DNA of 64,000 nt, from NCBI RefSeq assembly GCF_001704415.2, contig NC_030819.1, forward strand, positions 36,760,575-36,824,574, given 5' to 3'. Positions 45,205 through 57,481 of the stretch are shown piece after piece. The translations under genes and the position numbers were made by a program. The notes below the pieces were generated by a model. The model had not been told where the DNA came from. It did not search any database and was given only the letters and a program-made list of their open reading frames with translations. The DNA comes from Capra hircus (lineage: Eukaryota; Chordata; Mammalia; Artiodactyla; Bovidae). Positions within the stretch are counted from its first letter, which is position 1. Each line of letters starts with the position of its first letter.

Positions 45205-45437
45205 AGACTTCCCAGGTGATGCAACGGCAAAGAATCTGCCTCCCAATGTGGGAGATTCAGCAGATACGAATTCAATCCCTAGATCGGGAAGATTCCCCTG
45301 GAGGAGGAAATGACAGCACTAAATGGCAACCCACTCCAGCATTCTTGCCTGGAGAATCCCATGGGCAGAGGAGCCTGATGGGCTATAGTCCATGGGACAC
45401 CAAAGAGTCAGACATGACTTAGTGACTAAACAACAAC
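45205..45437 (+). mobile_element. Bov-tA SINE
   Basis: Plus strand, with a roughly 12-base insertion (GACAGCACTAAA) before the CAACCCACTCCAG segment. It ends TAGTGACTAAACAACAAC. Confidence 0.9.
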
Positions 45438-48194
45438 AAAAGATTCACTAAATGTCAGGTTTTTTTTTCATCTCTTCTGTGAATAAATAGAGAGGGTTGA
45501 GTTGGTACCAAAAGATCCTTTGGCTCTGTTTTTAGGACAACATATGGGGATTTAGCCAGGCACACAATTACAGCTCATTAACAATGACAGTTGCTTCCAG
45601 GCCAAGTTCCTTTCTCAAACCTCAACACAAATCTTTAGCATATGGCTAAAGCAGCCTTAAAGATTTAAGGGTAAACATCTCCTGTTTGTCATGAACCTAT
45701 GTGTTTGCTAACTTGATTACTTACTTTTTGAAAGAATATGAAATACATATACATTAATCTTTCACACCTAAAGTACTGTTACTCCTCTCCCAAGGAAACC
45801 TAAAGAATTTCTATCAGTTTTGGCAAGGCATAAGCAACCCACCTTGTTGAGAATTATGCTTCCTTTTTACTTTGGATCCTTGAATTATAAATGGTTAAAG
45901 AAAATTGTAACTGGAGAACAAAAATTCTGGATAGCTATGTCTTTTTGATTATTATTAACATAGGTCTCCAACATCTGTTATATCTTATTGAAATGCATCA
46001 GGGTAAACACAGCTGCTATTCCATTGGAAAGTGGGAATAAGGAATGGAGGAAGTGAGAAAGGATTTTTTTTTCCTTTATGAAAAAAAAGATGACTTTTTT
46101 TTTTTTAACTGTTGTTTGAGTATCCTAGGACTTTCTTGGACTTCCTGAAACTGTAGCATAGCAGACAGACAGATGTAATAAGTATAAACTTAAAACACCC
46201 TTTAGAAGAAATACATTTCAGGCACCTTGTGAACCAAGGAAGATTGTACTAAAGTTTGTTTCTGCTTCTGAAAGAAATGGGTACATCTTTGGGTAATAAT
46301 TTACAGTTTCTATTTCTCCCTGAAAGCAGGAAAATTGGTCATACAGCATACCACTTCTTCAAAAACTGAAGTGCACACAGACACAAAGTGTCCTGGTAAC
46401 TGATGTCTGTAGGTATGAAGCGGTCCGTGCTATCACTGGACATAAAGGTGAAGCTATTCATAACTCCTAAATCAGTGCTTCTTACCCTGTTCCGTTTCTT
46501 CCACTTAGCAGCATACATCAATCTACATTAGAGACTCAAGCACATTTAAAAAAAAATCATTTCCTTTACTGAACAAGTACTTTAAAATAATCTGAAAAGT
46601 GAATAAAAACAAAAAATTCAAATTTTATATACTTCTGAAACATGACCTTGGAAATGACCAGGTGTGCCATTTTCCTCTCCACTTTCCTTCCCTGGTTTAT
46701 TTTTAGAAAGGCAAGGGCAATGTAGCATCTTGTTGTGTCCCATATATTGAAGCACAATAAATGGATGAGAAGTCAGTGCTATTCATCTCCATATTCCCCA
46801 ACAACTCGGTGTAAGATATCTGTGAACTGCAACACTGAAATCAAAGCACATTTATCATGTTTTTATTTGAAACCTTAATGCAGAATAAAAGGGGGATGAG
46901 ATGGTCTATAATATATTTAGGAGACGTTTCAAAAAGTGAATAAAATCTTGCTCCAGGGAAGAATCTATTATAGACAATTTAGGACCCACTGCAGTTGGAG
47001 TTGAACTTGAAAACATTTAAATGATGATGTAGCACTAAATTTCAGAAACTTGAATGATCTGGAGAGTAGATGAGAACCGGTATCATGACATAAATTGTTC
47101 AGTCAGTGTGTCAAGCTTTTCTATTTCTTTCATTGCAAACTTGTTTACTCTATATGAATGCTAACACATACAAGATCCCTGGATACAAAATGGTCACAAA
47201 TTTTTATGATTTAAGCACTCCCATCCAGATATCTAAGTGAAGAAAACCATTCTGATGGGCTGTAAGGCAATGTAGGTAGGAAAATGGATTGGAGCAAAGC
47301 CTTTCACCTGTATTGCTAAAGGCTCTTCTTGACCTGATGACATATTTCTCTAACACCCTTGTGCACACTTGCCATTGCATTCCTATTTTTCTCATCTTAC
47401 TAGGATCGTTGAGGATTCTCTGAGCAATCAGACAAGCAGTTACTGTACTGCAGTCTCAATAATAGCTAGTCAATGTAGACTCAACAACCAATGTACTCAA
47501 GTCAGATGGCACCATTGCTAGTAAAAGGCATTTATGCTTGCAGAGCGTGAGAATATGCAGAAGAAACTGGGTCCAAAAGCTTAGCAAGTGAGTGCCTTTG
47601 TTTATATCCATCAAAGACTTGGCTCTAGTGAATATTTAGGGAAACAATATTAATGCTGCTGCTTCAGAGGATCCTCAGGGAAATCTGATAAATATCTGAT
47701 TAAATTTGTCTCCAACATAATTACATTAAAGTCAAACTTGTTTAACTTTTTCTATGCTTGGTTATCTCCACACAGCCAAAAAGATGTTAATTGGCAACCT
47801 AGCTTCTAATGTATTTATACCACTGGTGTTTTATTAGGTTCAAATTTTACAATGCAAATGAGAAGAGAATGAAGGTTTTTTTAAAGTTAATTCAACTTTG
47901 AGGTTTTTAGTTTTCAATGAAGGTGATGAATCCTTCAGTTCACTTTTTTTTTTTTTTTTTTACTATTGCTCTTTTAAGTATGTAAATTTTTTGGCAGGTA
48001 TTAGATGTGCATAGAAGTTTTCTGTAACCCGAGACATTAGAAAATAGAGTCTAGGAAAATTTAAAATTTAGAGAGACTCCACCCAACCCACACTGGAAGT
48101 ATTAGAGAAAGACTTTTCCTTGAGAATTTACCACAGGGGAAAGGTCTTCACATTTGAATTGCCTTCTCCAACTCTATTATCAGTTACATGGCTT
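45438..48194. other. Unassigned repeat-poor DNA
   Basis: 2.7 kb with no supported gene and no young repeat. There are poly-A/T runs near 46063-46110 and a run of about 18 T at 47944-47961. Confidence 0.5.
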
Positions 48195-48462
48195 GCGGCT
48201 GCTAAGTCACTTCAGTCATGTCCGACTCTGTGCGACCCATAGACAGCAGCCCACCAGGCTCTCCTGTCCCTGGGATTCTCCAGGCTAGAACACTGGAGTG
48301 GGTTGCCATTTCCTTCTCCAATGCACGAAAGTGAAAAGTGTAAGTAAAGTCGCTCAGTCATGTCCAACTCTTCGCGACCCCATGGGCTGCAGCCTACCAG
48401 GCTCCTCCATCCATGGGATTTTCCAGGCAAGAGTACTGGAGTGGGTTGCCATGGCCTTCTCC
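48195..48462 (-). mobile_element. Bov-A2 SINE
   Basis: Full-length minus-strand dimer. ACATGGCTTG at 48186-48195 and ATGTGGCTTG just right of the element look like a partly decayed target duplication. Confidence 0.93.
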
Positions 48463-48510
48463 TATGTGGCTTGGGTGTACCCTTAAAGAGCTTTTAATTT
48501 AACACAAAAA

Positions 48511-48716
48511 CTTCCCTGGTGGCCCATTGATAAAGAATCCACCTACTGATCCAGAAGATACAAGTTTGATCCCTGAGTCAGGAAGATCCCCTGGAAGAGG
48601 AAATGGAAACCCACTCCAGTATTCTTGCCTGAGAAATCTCAGGGACGGAGGAGGCTGGTGGGCTACAGTCCATAGGGATGCAAAAGAATCAGACACAACT
48701 TAGCAACTAAACAACA
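48511..48716 (+). mobile_element. Bov-tA SINE
   Basis: Starts CTTCCCTGGTGGCCCATTG and ends ACACAACTTAGCAACTAAAC. Moderately diverged. Confidence 0.92.
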
Positions 48717-48748
48717 GCACAAAGAACATGACATAAAAAAGAGCACAA

Positions 48749-49320
48749 GGGACTTCCCTGGTGGTGCAGTGGTTAAGTCTCCACACTCCCACTCCAGGGG
48801 ATGCGGTTCAATCCTTGATGGGGAAACTAAGATCCCACATGCCTCAGTTCAGTTCAGTTCAGTCGCTCAGTTGTGCCCGACTCTGCAACCACATGAACCA
48901 CGGCATGCCAGGCCTCCCTGTCCATCACCAACTCCTGGAGTTTACCCAGACTCATGTCCATTGAGTCGGTGATGCCATCTAACCTTCTTATCCTCTGTTG
49001 TCCCCTTCTCCTACTGCCTTCAATCTTTCCCAACATCAGGGTCTTTTCAAATGAGTCAGCACTCCGCATGAGGTGGCCAAAATATTGGAGTTTCAGTTTC
49101 AACATCAGTCCTCCCAATGAGCATCCAGGACTGATCTCCTTTAGGATGGACTTGTTGGATCTCCTTGCAGTCCCAAAGGACTCTCAAGAGTCTTCTCCAA
49201 CACCACAGTTCAAAAGCATCAGTTCTTCAGCACTCAGCTTTCTTTATAGTCCAACTCTCACAGGGCATGGCCAAAAAAAGAAAAGCAAAACACAAAACCA
49301 ACAAAAAGCCTAAAAACAAT
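48749..49320 (+). mobile_element. CHR-2-type SINE split by BovB
   Basis: The head and body at 48749-48843 (GGGACTTCCCTGGTGGTGCAG...ATCCCACATGCC) resume at 49262 (AGGGCATGGCCAAAAAAAG) with an A-rich tail. The BovB between them is therefore younger than this CHR-2 copy. Confidence 0.88.
48845..49261 (-). mobile_element. BovB 3' end nested in a CHR-2 SINE
   Basis: Minus strand. The CAGTTCAGTTCAGTTCAG tail is at the left. It reaches back to the C-terminal coding part (reverse of the SWTIKK-type region) near 49250. Confidence 0.93.
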
Positions 49321-49810
49321 GTTTCTAAAAATAGAAACAGTGCATTAAATCACTATACATGCAAATAACACAACTGCCATCTATACTCCTAAGTTTTGTT
49401 GAGTATATTGATGGATTTCTATATCCAAATGAAACAGAACATTAAAATGGAAATTATCCTTTGTCTTTATTTTGAATAAAGCCCCAGAGTTAAGACAAAT
49501 GCTGTTCAGTGCTCACACATTCTTAATAGTGGAGCCAAAACATCTATACATGATTTGCTAAAGGTTGATAGCAAATCTGGTCCAGTATACCATAGATAAT
49601 CACCACCTCCAGGATATGTAGAAAGGAATATGACTGATGAGAGTGTACTGGTAGAGAGGGCTTCTTTAGAGAGTCTATTTTCAGAGTACTATGTTCTCTC
49701 TCACCCAAACATTGGAAGACAGTGACATCTGTCTGCAAGTAGCTGTCTGGAGAAGCATGCGACTACAGATGTAAGAGATAGTGCTGCTCTGGGAACAGCC
49801 TATACTTCCT

Positions 49811-49926
49811 AGTTCATTTCAGTTCAGTTGCTCAAATGTGTCCAACTCTTTGTGACACCATGAACTGCAGCATGCCATGCTTCCCTGTCCATCAAAAACT
49901 CCCAGAGCTTACTCAAACACATGTCC
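49811..49926 (-). mobile_element. BovB 3' terminus, about 115 bp
   Basis: AGTTCATTTCAGTTCAGTTG at the left is the tail. Only the terminal part is present, and it is diverged. Confidence 0.85.
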
Positions 49927-50502
49927 CAGAGTGTAGCTGAACAAATAGATATATATTTCCTGTGGACACATCTGAACTCAGTAGAAGGGTGGGGCATTTG
50001 GTCACTTCAGAGACCCTGCCCATGAGGACTGCTTGAAGGAATGATGTGGCTCTTACAGAGATGAGATGATAGTCATGGACCATGTGGAGAGCAGTAGGCA
50101 ACCAACTCAAGAAACATCAAGCTATTATGGAGCCACAGATGGAAGATTCTCACTGGGGGTTACTGAGGGGCCCCTAGACTCACTTGTACCAAAAAAAAAA
50201 GGGCCATTAAGTACCCAAAACTCCTAGAGGGCATGAGTAACAGGTTACACCTGTAAACTCCAGGTTTTTCTGAACCTTATCTCCCATCCCACTTCATCAA
50301 GCGACTGTACAGTAAGAAGGGCTAGGAGGAAAAATCATGAAGAGCACCACCAAACCCTTCTCCTCTGTAATTTTCCCAATGGTACCTAGCAAAGAGGAAG
50401 CTTCTCTTTTAGATTCCAAAATTTGTCTACCTATCTCATCAGGTTTCATTTATTCTTGTACATTCAAATGTTCAATATTGTCTATCAATGTGCATTTAAT
50501 TG

Positions 50503-50583
50503 TAATGATGATGATATGGTGATGAGGGTGGTGGTGGTGATGGTCATTGTAGGGGTAATAGTGATGATGAAGTGGTGATGAAG
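50503..50583. repeat. Imperfect (GAT/GGT)n tract
   Basis: GATGATGATATGGTGATGAG, then GGTGGTGGTGGTGATGG and GTGATGATGAAGTGGTGATG. A degenerate trinucleotide-like repeat. Confidence 0.85.
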
Positions 50584-50589
50584 ACCACA

Positions 50590-50785
50590 CCTACCATTTT
50601 GAATGTTAATGTGCTACGTGTTTTTCAATAATTATTTCATTTAGTCCTTACAATAAACACGTGAAATATGTTATATTGTCTCTAGTATAGATGAGCAAAT
50701 TGAGCTCATCAATTAACAGAGATTTAATAATTTTTATGTTATTCAGATTCTTAATGGATGATGCAGAATTCAAACTTGTTTGTTT
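50590..50785 (-). mobile_element. MIR SINE
   Basis: ATTATTTCATTTAGTCCTTA, then TATAGATGAGCAAATTGAG, then CAGAATTCAAACTTG. The MIR landmarks are in reverse order. Confidence 0.72.
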
Positions 50786-51077
50786 AAAACATAGTAAAAA
50801 TTCAAATTGAAATTATTTTCTCTATAAAGGTTATTCTTACAAAGGTAATATGCACAAGAAATATTTCTTCCATTCACTTTGGATTTTATTTTCTCTTTCC
50901 AATTTGCTAAGGTGAAAGTTTAGATTATTGATCTTAAATCTACGTTTTTTCTTTAATTATGCATTCAATGCTATACATTCCCGCTAAGTACTGTTTTCCA
51001 TGCATCCTACAAACTTCGATATTTTGTGGCCCAAAACATGATCTATCTTGGTGAATGTTCTGTGTGAACTGAGAAGA

Positions 51078-51954
51078 AATGTGTATACAGAGTACATCAT
51101 GAGAAATGCTGGACTGGAAGAAACACAAGCTGGAATCAAGATTGCCAGGAGAAATATCAATAACCTCAGATATGCCGATGACACCACCCTCATGGCAGAA
51201 AGTAAAGAGGAACTAAAGAGCCTCTTGATGAAAGTGAAAGAGGAGAGCGAAAAAGTTGGCTTAAAGCTCAACATTCAGAAAACGAAGATCATGGCATCCA
51301 GTCCCATCACTTCATGAGAAATAGATGGGGAAACAGTAGAAACAGTGTCAGACTTTATTTTGGGGGGCTCCAAATCACTGCAGATGGTGACTGCAGCCAT
51401 GAAATTAAAAGACACTTACTCCTTGGAAGAAAAGTTATGACCAACCTAGATAGTATATTCAAAAGCAGAGACATTACTTTGCCGACTAAGGTCCGTCTAG
51501 TCAAGGTTATGGTTTTTCCTGTGGTCATGTATGGATGTGAGAGTTGGACTGTGAAGAAGGCTGAGCACCGAAGAATTGATGCTTTTGAACTATGGTGTTG
51601 GAGAAGACTCTTGAGGGTCCCTTGGACTGCAAGGAGATCCAACCAGTCCATTCTGAAGGAGATCAACCCTGGGATTTCTTTGGAAGGAATGATGCTAAAG
51701 TTGAAGCTCCAGTACTTTGGCCACCTCATGTGAAGAGTTGACTCATTGGAAGAGACTCTGATGCTGAGAGGGATTGGGGGCAGGAGAAGGGGATGACAGA
51801 GGATGAGATGGCTGGATGGCATCACTGACTCGATGGACGTGAGTCTGAGTGAACTCCGGGAGTTGGTGATGGACAGGAAGGCCTGGCGTGTTGCGATTCA
51901 TGGGGTCGCAAAGAGTCGGACATGATTGAGCGACTGAACTGAACTGAACTGAAC
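51078..51954 (+). pseudogene. BovB copy, RT active site to 3' end
   Basis: It starts just before EYIMRNAGLEETQAG, carries an intact YADD near 51172-51183 and ends with four AACTG units near 51936-51954. The frame breaks near 51300-51317, then a second frame (51314-51733) holds the Cys/Trp-rich C-terminal part. Low divergence suggests a recent copy. Confidence 0.93.
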
Positions 51955-52305
51955 TGCTGTTGGCTGCCAATTTGATTCAGTTGACTGATGGTGCTGTTAG
52001 TTCACTATGTCTTTACTGACTTTCTGCCTTCTGGATCCGTCAATTAATAATAGATGGGTGTTAAAGTTTCCCACTAATATAGTGGACTTACATATTTCTC
52101 CTTGCAAATGTATCAGTTCTTGCATCACATATTTTTGATGCTCTATTATAAGCCACATGTACATTATTGATTGTCAATGTCTTCTTAGAGAGTTTACCCC
52201 TTTATCATTATGTAATGCCCTACTTTATCCCTGATAATTTCCTTTTCTTGTTTGTAATAAATTTAGTTACTTCAGCTTTCTTTTGATGAGTGTGAGCATG
52301 GTGTA

Positions 52306-52576
52306 TGGAGAAGGCAATGGCCCCCCACTCCAGTGATCTTTTGTCTGGAAAATCCCATGGATGGAGGAGCCTGGTAGGCTTCAGTCTGGGGGGTCACTAA
52401 GAGTCGGAAACGACTGAGCGACTTCACTTTCACTTTCACTTTCATGCATTGGAGAAGGAAATGGCAACCCACTCCAGTGTTCTTGCCTGGAGAATGTCAG
52501 GGACAGGGGAGCCTGGTGGGCTGCCGTCTGTGGGGTCGCACAAAGTTGGACACGACTGAAGTGACTTAGCAGCAGC
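52306..52576 (+). mobile_element. Bov-A2 SINE with 11-bp target duplication
   Basis: AGCATGGTGTA at 52295-52305 and 52577-52587. Plus-strand full dimer with a three-copy TTTCAC linker. Confidence 0.96.
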
Positions 52577-54210
52577 AGCATGGTGTAAATTTTTCTGTCT
52601 CTTTACTTTGAATCTATCTGTGTCTTTGTATTGAAAGTGAGCTTCTTGTAAATAACACAGTTGTTTCTGTATCCACTCTGAAAGTCTGACTTAACTAGTA
52701 TATTTAGATCATTGATGTTTAAAGTGATTATTTATATATCTATATTAATATGTAAAATGTTTATATTAATATTTGAAATATTTATTATTGTTTTCTATTG
52801 ATTTCTCATGTTCTTTGTTTCTTTTCTTTATCTTCTACTCTTATGCTTTCTCTAGTTTAATTGAGCATTTTATATTATTGTATTTTTTCTCCTTTTAATT
52901 ATACTACTACTTGTTCTTTTTCACTTAATAAAAATCTCTTGAGTTTGAAATATATATCTACAGCTAATCTAAGACCTCTTTCAAGTAATATTATAACACT
53001 TCATGGCTAAGGCAAGTGGCTAAAGAAAAAGAATTCTGAATTCCTCTTGCCCATCCCTTACGATAATGATGTTATTAATTTCACTTATTCACAAGCAATA
53101 ATCACTAAATAAATAGTTTCTATTATTTTTTGAACAGATTTTCACTTTCAATTAAAAAAACAAACTTTCAATTAAGAGTAAGAAGAAAGGATTTTGTTTT
53201 ACTTTTATTTGTCTTCTATTATGTTGTTTCCTTCTTTTATGCAGATCGAAATTTCTATATCATTTGCCTTCCTTCTGTATGATTTATTTTAACTTTTTTT
53301 TGCAGAATAGGTGACAAATTCAATGGATTTTTATTTATCTGAGAAAGTCTTTATTTCTCTTTCACTTTTTTTTTCTTTTTTTTTTTTTTCCTCTTTTACT
53401 TTTAAAGGAAATTTTTGCTGGATACAGAATTCTAGGTTGATTTTTTTCCCCTTCAATACTAAATATTTCATTCCACTCTCTTTGTTTGTGTGATTTCTGA
53501 AAGAAGTCCAATGTAATTCTTATCCTTGTTCCTCTAAATGTAAGGTGACTTTTTCTTCTGCCTTCTTTCAGTGTTTTCTCTTTGCCTGTGATCTATTAAC
53601 AGTTTGAATATAGTGTAACTAGGGGTAGTTTTCTGATATTTAACCTCAGTGTTGTCTGAGCTTCCTAGATCTTAGATTCCTGGCTCTGTCATTAACTTTG
53701 GAAAGTTCTCACCCATTAATACAACTTCAAGTATTATTTCTTCCTTTCTTCTCCTTTTGGTATTCTCTTTATGTATATGCAACCGTTTTGCAATCGTTCC
53801 ACGGTTCTTGAATATTCCATGCCATCTTTTTCTTTTTACTTATTGCATTTCAGTTTTGGAAGTCTCTATTAAAATAACTTCAAGCTCACTGATTTTTTTC
53901 TCAGTTATGTCCAATCTACTGATGAGTCCATAAAAGGCATTCTTCATTTCTATTACAGTGTTTTGTTTTTCCTATCATTTCCTTTTGATTCTTTCACAGA
54001 ATTTCCATCTCTCTGCTTAAATTGCCCATCTGTTCTTACATATTGTCTATTTTTTCCATTAGAGCCCTGTCAAGTGTTTAGCTAAGCTACTCTATATTAT
54101 TGCTGCCTTGGTATTTATTTTGTTTGCCAAAGTGGCTTACTGGGGCCTTAAACTGACATCAGCTCCCTCATGCAAGCACATGCTCTATATATGGTCTATA
54201 AGCAAATGTA

Positions 54211-54477
54211 CAGAGAAGGCAATGGCACCCCACTCCAGTACTCTTGCCTGGAAAATCCCATGGATGGAGGAGCCTGGTGGGCTGCAGTCCACGGGGTCGC
54301 TAAGAGTCAGACACAACTGAGCGACTTCACTTTCACTTGTCACTTTCATGCATTGGAGAAGGAAATGGCAACCCACTCCAGTATTCTTGCCTGGAGAATC
54401 CCAGGGATGGGGGAGCCTGGTGGGCTGCTGTCTATGGGGTCGCACAGAGTCGGATACGGCTAAAGCGACTTAGCAGC
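54211..54477 (+). mobile_element. Bov-A2 SINE with 11-bp target duplication, nested in an LTR
   Basis: AAGCAAATGTA at 54200-54210 and 54478-54488. Full-length plus-strand dimer. Confidence 0.96.
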
Positions 54478-54770
54478 AAGCAAATGTAAGTTCCTGACAG
54501 CTTCTTATCAGTAGTCTCCCCTACTCTGTGGGCCTATCCCTTGCTCAGGATTATACAAGACCCCTATGGAGTTCACCAAAATTCTGTTTTTTTTGTTTAT
54601 TTGTTTGAATTTAATCCAGCCTTAGCCAAGATCTTCAAATTACCCCAGCTACAAACTCTTCTAGAGGCATGCACCCCAGGTCCTGGCTCTCCCTCTGCCT
54701 GAACCCTTTCTTGACCTCCCCATGTGGCCCCCTCAAATCATTCTGCGTACTTTCTCTAGCACCTGTGAGT

Positions 54771-54776
54771 AATAAA
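54771..54776 (+). promoter_or_regulatory. Candidate LTR polyadenylation signal
   Basis: AATAAA followed about 20 bases later by a T/GT-rich stretch inside the probable solo LTR. Sequence only; use is not shown. Confidence 0.5.
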
Positions 54777-55923
54777 CTTCTCTACTTCAATTTCTCTTGT
54801 GGTCTTTTGAGGAACTGCATCTGCCCCCGGTGCTGCATTTAATAAATGTTAATTTTACAAAGTCATAACAAGCCCTTAGTATGTTATTCATAGTTATTTA
54901 AAATTTCTGTTCTAAAAGTCCCAAAACTTCTACCATATCTGAGTCAGGTTCCTATGTTGCGTCCCACTCTTCAGGCTGTATTTCTTTTTTTGCCTATTAT
55001 CATCCTTGTATGTATTGTTGAAAGCCAGACAAAATGCATTAAGTAAAAAGAATAGAGGTAGACAGGCCTTTTATATGAGATTTTATGTTTTTCTAGCTAG
55101 AGGTTAGATTATATTTCCTGTTTACTGTAGTTGTGGTGTCAGAGACTAAGTTTTCCTGTATTGTATTGCTTTTGTCTCCACTGTTGTTTCTAAGTTTTAC
55201 TATTTCTGAAATAAGGTTTAAGGTTTGCAATTTTTAGCTGTGTTTTTAGCTGCAATCTCCTGTTATCATACAGAAGCCTTCTTCATATGTAGGTAAGTTA
55301 TGTGGGCAGAGATGTGTTCTCCAATGCTATGATTAGCTCTCAGTCTTTTAGTGAGACTGAACTGGGTATTTCCCTTCCCCCATGTCAAAGGCTAGAGGAG
55401 GCTGGAGTTGGGTGTTTCTTTTCCTCCAGATTTATTAGGTTCAGGTAAAATAGTTTCCTTTTAGGGAAAAGAAGCCCTCATTTAGGAAAACAGAGAGCTT
55501 TGGACATACTTCACATTTTTTCCTTTTCTTGTCCCCTTGCTACAAGCAAATGGAGATTTTTCTCATATCTTCACAGTGGGTATTTGATGGTGATCCTGGA
55601 GGCTAAAACTTTCAGAAGTATGGGGGCCCTTCCAAGACTAGCTTAGAATTAAAAACTCCCAGGGGTCCCAGTTTTGGGGGGAGGATTTTTTTCTCAAGGT
55701 GAATTGGTAGGTTGTGGTAAAAGTGGTGGGGTTCAAGAGAACTTAGAGTTTGAACTGTTGTCTCCTAGCATTATGCTGATACTCAGTACTTGATACCTGA
55801 CTGTTTGAGAACCGAGGAAATGAAAAGTGCATACCCAATTGAGACAGTATCTTGAGACTGAAAAATGAGGCAGGCATCTCTGTATAATCAATGAATCAGT
55901 TTATTGTAAGGTAATCTTCAGGA

Positions 55924-56132
55924 TGGGCTTCCCAGGAGGCTCAGTGGTAAAGAATCCACCTGCCAAGCAGGAGATGTGGATTCGATCCCTGGGTTGGGAA
56001 GATCCCCTGGAGTAGGAAATGGCAATCCATTCCAGTCTTCTTGCCTGGAAAATTCCATGGGCAGAGAAGCCTGGCAAGCTATAATCCATGGAGTCACAAA
56101 GAGTTAGACATGACTTAGTGACTAAACAGCTT
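55924..56132 (+). mobile_element. Bov-tA SINE
   Basis: Starts GGGCTTCCCAGGAGGCTCAG. The B box GATTCGATCCCTGG is well kept. It ends GACTTAGTGACTAAACAGC. Confidence 0.93.
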
Positions 56133-56486
56133 ACAGGGTGGGATCAATTAAATAACGATACAGAAGTATTCACAGCGATACTCCACACCACCAAGAGGCC
56201 ATTGGAACAATTCTATAGTTTATTTTAGAGTATTGGGGTACATGCTTGGAAACAGGAAGTGCACGCTTAAGTCAAGATTTATGGATGGTAACTAGGTTCG
56301 TGAGCACTAGGAATACATCAGTGAAGGTCTTCATCATCCTAGTAATTATTAAACAGAATGTATTAAATACAAAGCCCTGATGACAGAGAAGTGATTTACC
56401 ACGCCATGCAGTATAGTCTTGGGCACGGCTAGTGGAAGAACAGGGGGAACTGGACAGGCTCAAGATGTTGTCAGTTTTGTTAATAG
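56133..56486. other. Unassigned DNA
   Basis: Together with 55760-55923 this might be one diverged repeat split by the SINE, but I cannot name it. Confidence 0.35.
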
Positions 56487-56797
56487 CCAGTCCATTCTGA
56501 AGGAGATCAGCCCTGGGATTTCCTTGGAGGGAATGATGCTGAAGCTGAAACTCCAGTACTTTGGCCACCTCATGCAAAGAGTTGACTCATTGGAAAAGAC
56601 TCTGATGCTGGGAGGGATTGGGGGCAGGAGGAGAAGGGGACGACAGATGATGAGATGGCTGGATGGCATCACCGACTTGATGAACGTGAATCTGAGTGAA
56701 CTCCAGGAGATGGTGATGGACAGGGAGGCCTGGCGTGTTGCGATTCATGGGGTCGCAAAGAGTTGGACACAACTGAGCAAATGAAGTGAACTGATAT
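56487..56797 (+). mobile_element. BovB 3' end, 5' truncated
   Basis: Starts CCAGTCCATTCTGAAGGAG and ends GCAAATGAAGTGAACTGA. Low divergence; the C-terminal frame is open across 56419-56784, but its start is in flanking DNA. Confidence 0.93.
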
Positions 56798-57481
56798 ACT
56801 GACTGACACCTGAAGGGACTAAAAGCAAGAGCTGCTCTAATGACCAAATTTGGTACTGTAAAACAAATGTGAGTTTTTGGGTGGCAGCAACTGAAGGCTC
56901 AGTGGAAGGAAACCAGACTGGTCATTATGAAAGGAATTCCATTCAAGTGGAATGTCAGACAAGGTGATTCCCACAGTGGTTATAAACCACAGAAAACCAG
57001 AAACTGAAAATGTAGCCGTAAGTGTCCTGTTATAGAAAACATCACTTTTATTAAGGTATTGCAGGTGATGATGAATCCCCAACAGAAACCTATAAAAACA
57101 CCAGAGAAATTTCTTCATTTGGAATCTTCCATACTTGGCACCAAGGCCAGGTTACAACTGTAGTCAAGTAAGCTGTTCTGCCCTGTGTCACATTCTTTTC
57201 TAAATTTCAACTCTGGAGTAGCAAGATGCAGCCTGGTGCATGGAATAGAAACAGTAAAAAGATAGCTAGAAAAATTAAGAAACTTTACCATGTCCCATGA
57301 TCCCAAGTACACCTGAGATGGGAGAGAAGTTTTAACAGGAAAGTGGTTTGAAGTCATGTGCTTATTAGACTGAATGAAATCATTTATTACCGAAAACTGA
57401 CAATAAAAGCTATGAGAGATGGCAGAGATTTCATCTAAGGTAGCAGTCTCTAACATTTTGGCACCAGGGACGGGTTTCACA
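56798..57481. other. Unassigned DNA
   Basis: The end (about 57443-57479, CTAACATTTTGGCACCAGGG) looks like the start of an ancient hAT-type MER element cut by the SINE. The rest is unassigned. Confidence 0.4.

Larger units (their letters stand above)
49321..50589. other. Unassigned DNA with a short BovB end and a trinucleotide-like repeat
   Basis: Apart from the BovB end at 49811-49926 and the repeat at 50503-50583, nothing was recognised. Confidence 0.45.
54068..54870 (+). mobile_element. Probable solo LTR of an endogenous retrovirus
   Basis: The insert begins TGTCAAGTG and ends CATAACA (TGT...ACA ends). A 5-bp direct repeat AGCCC lies at 54063-54067 and 54871-54875. Removing it restores the continuous antisense L1 (ATTAGAGCCCTTAGTATG). 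AATAAA at 54771-54776 and the following CTTGTGGTCTTTTGAGG resemble an LTR polyadenylation region on the plus strand. Without the nested Bov-A2 the LTR is about 525 bp. No internal retroviral genes are present. The family is unassigned; 5-bp duplications suit ERVL/MaLR or some ERV1 groups. Confidence 0.75.
50870..55750 (-). mobile_element. Ancient L1, 5' half in antisense, multiply interrupted
   Basis: Reading right to left: 5' UTR-like DNA (about 55750-54876), ORF1-like DNA (about 54060-53200) and ORF2 endonuclease-like DNA (about 52900-50870). All frames are destroyed. Four later insertions interrupt it: BovB (51078-51954), Bov-A2 (52306-52576), a probable solo LTR (54068-54870) and a Bov-A2 inside that LTR. 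The host reads through cleanly when each is removed. The left limit is approximate. Confidence 0.8.

Noticed and set aside
54486..54870. Exon of a host gene near the AATAAA signal
   Set aside because: The TG...CA ends, 5-bp duplication and clean empty site fit an LTR better.
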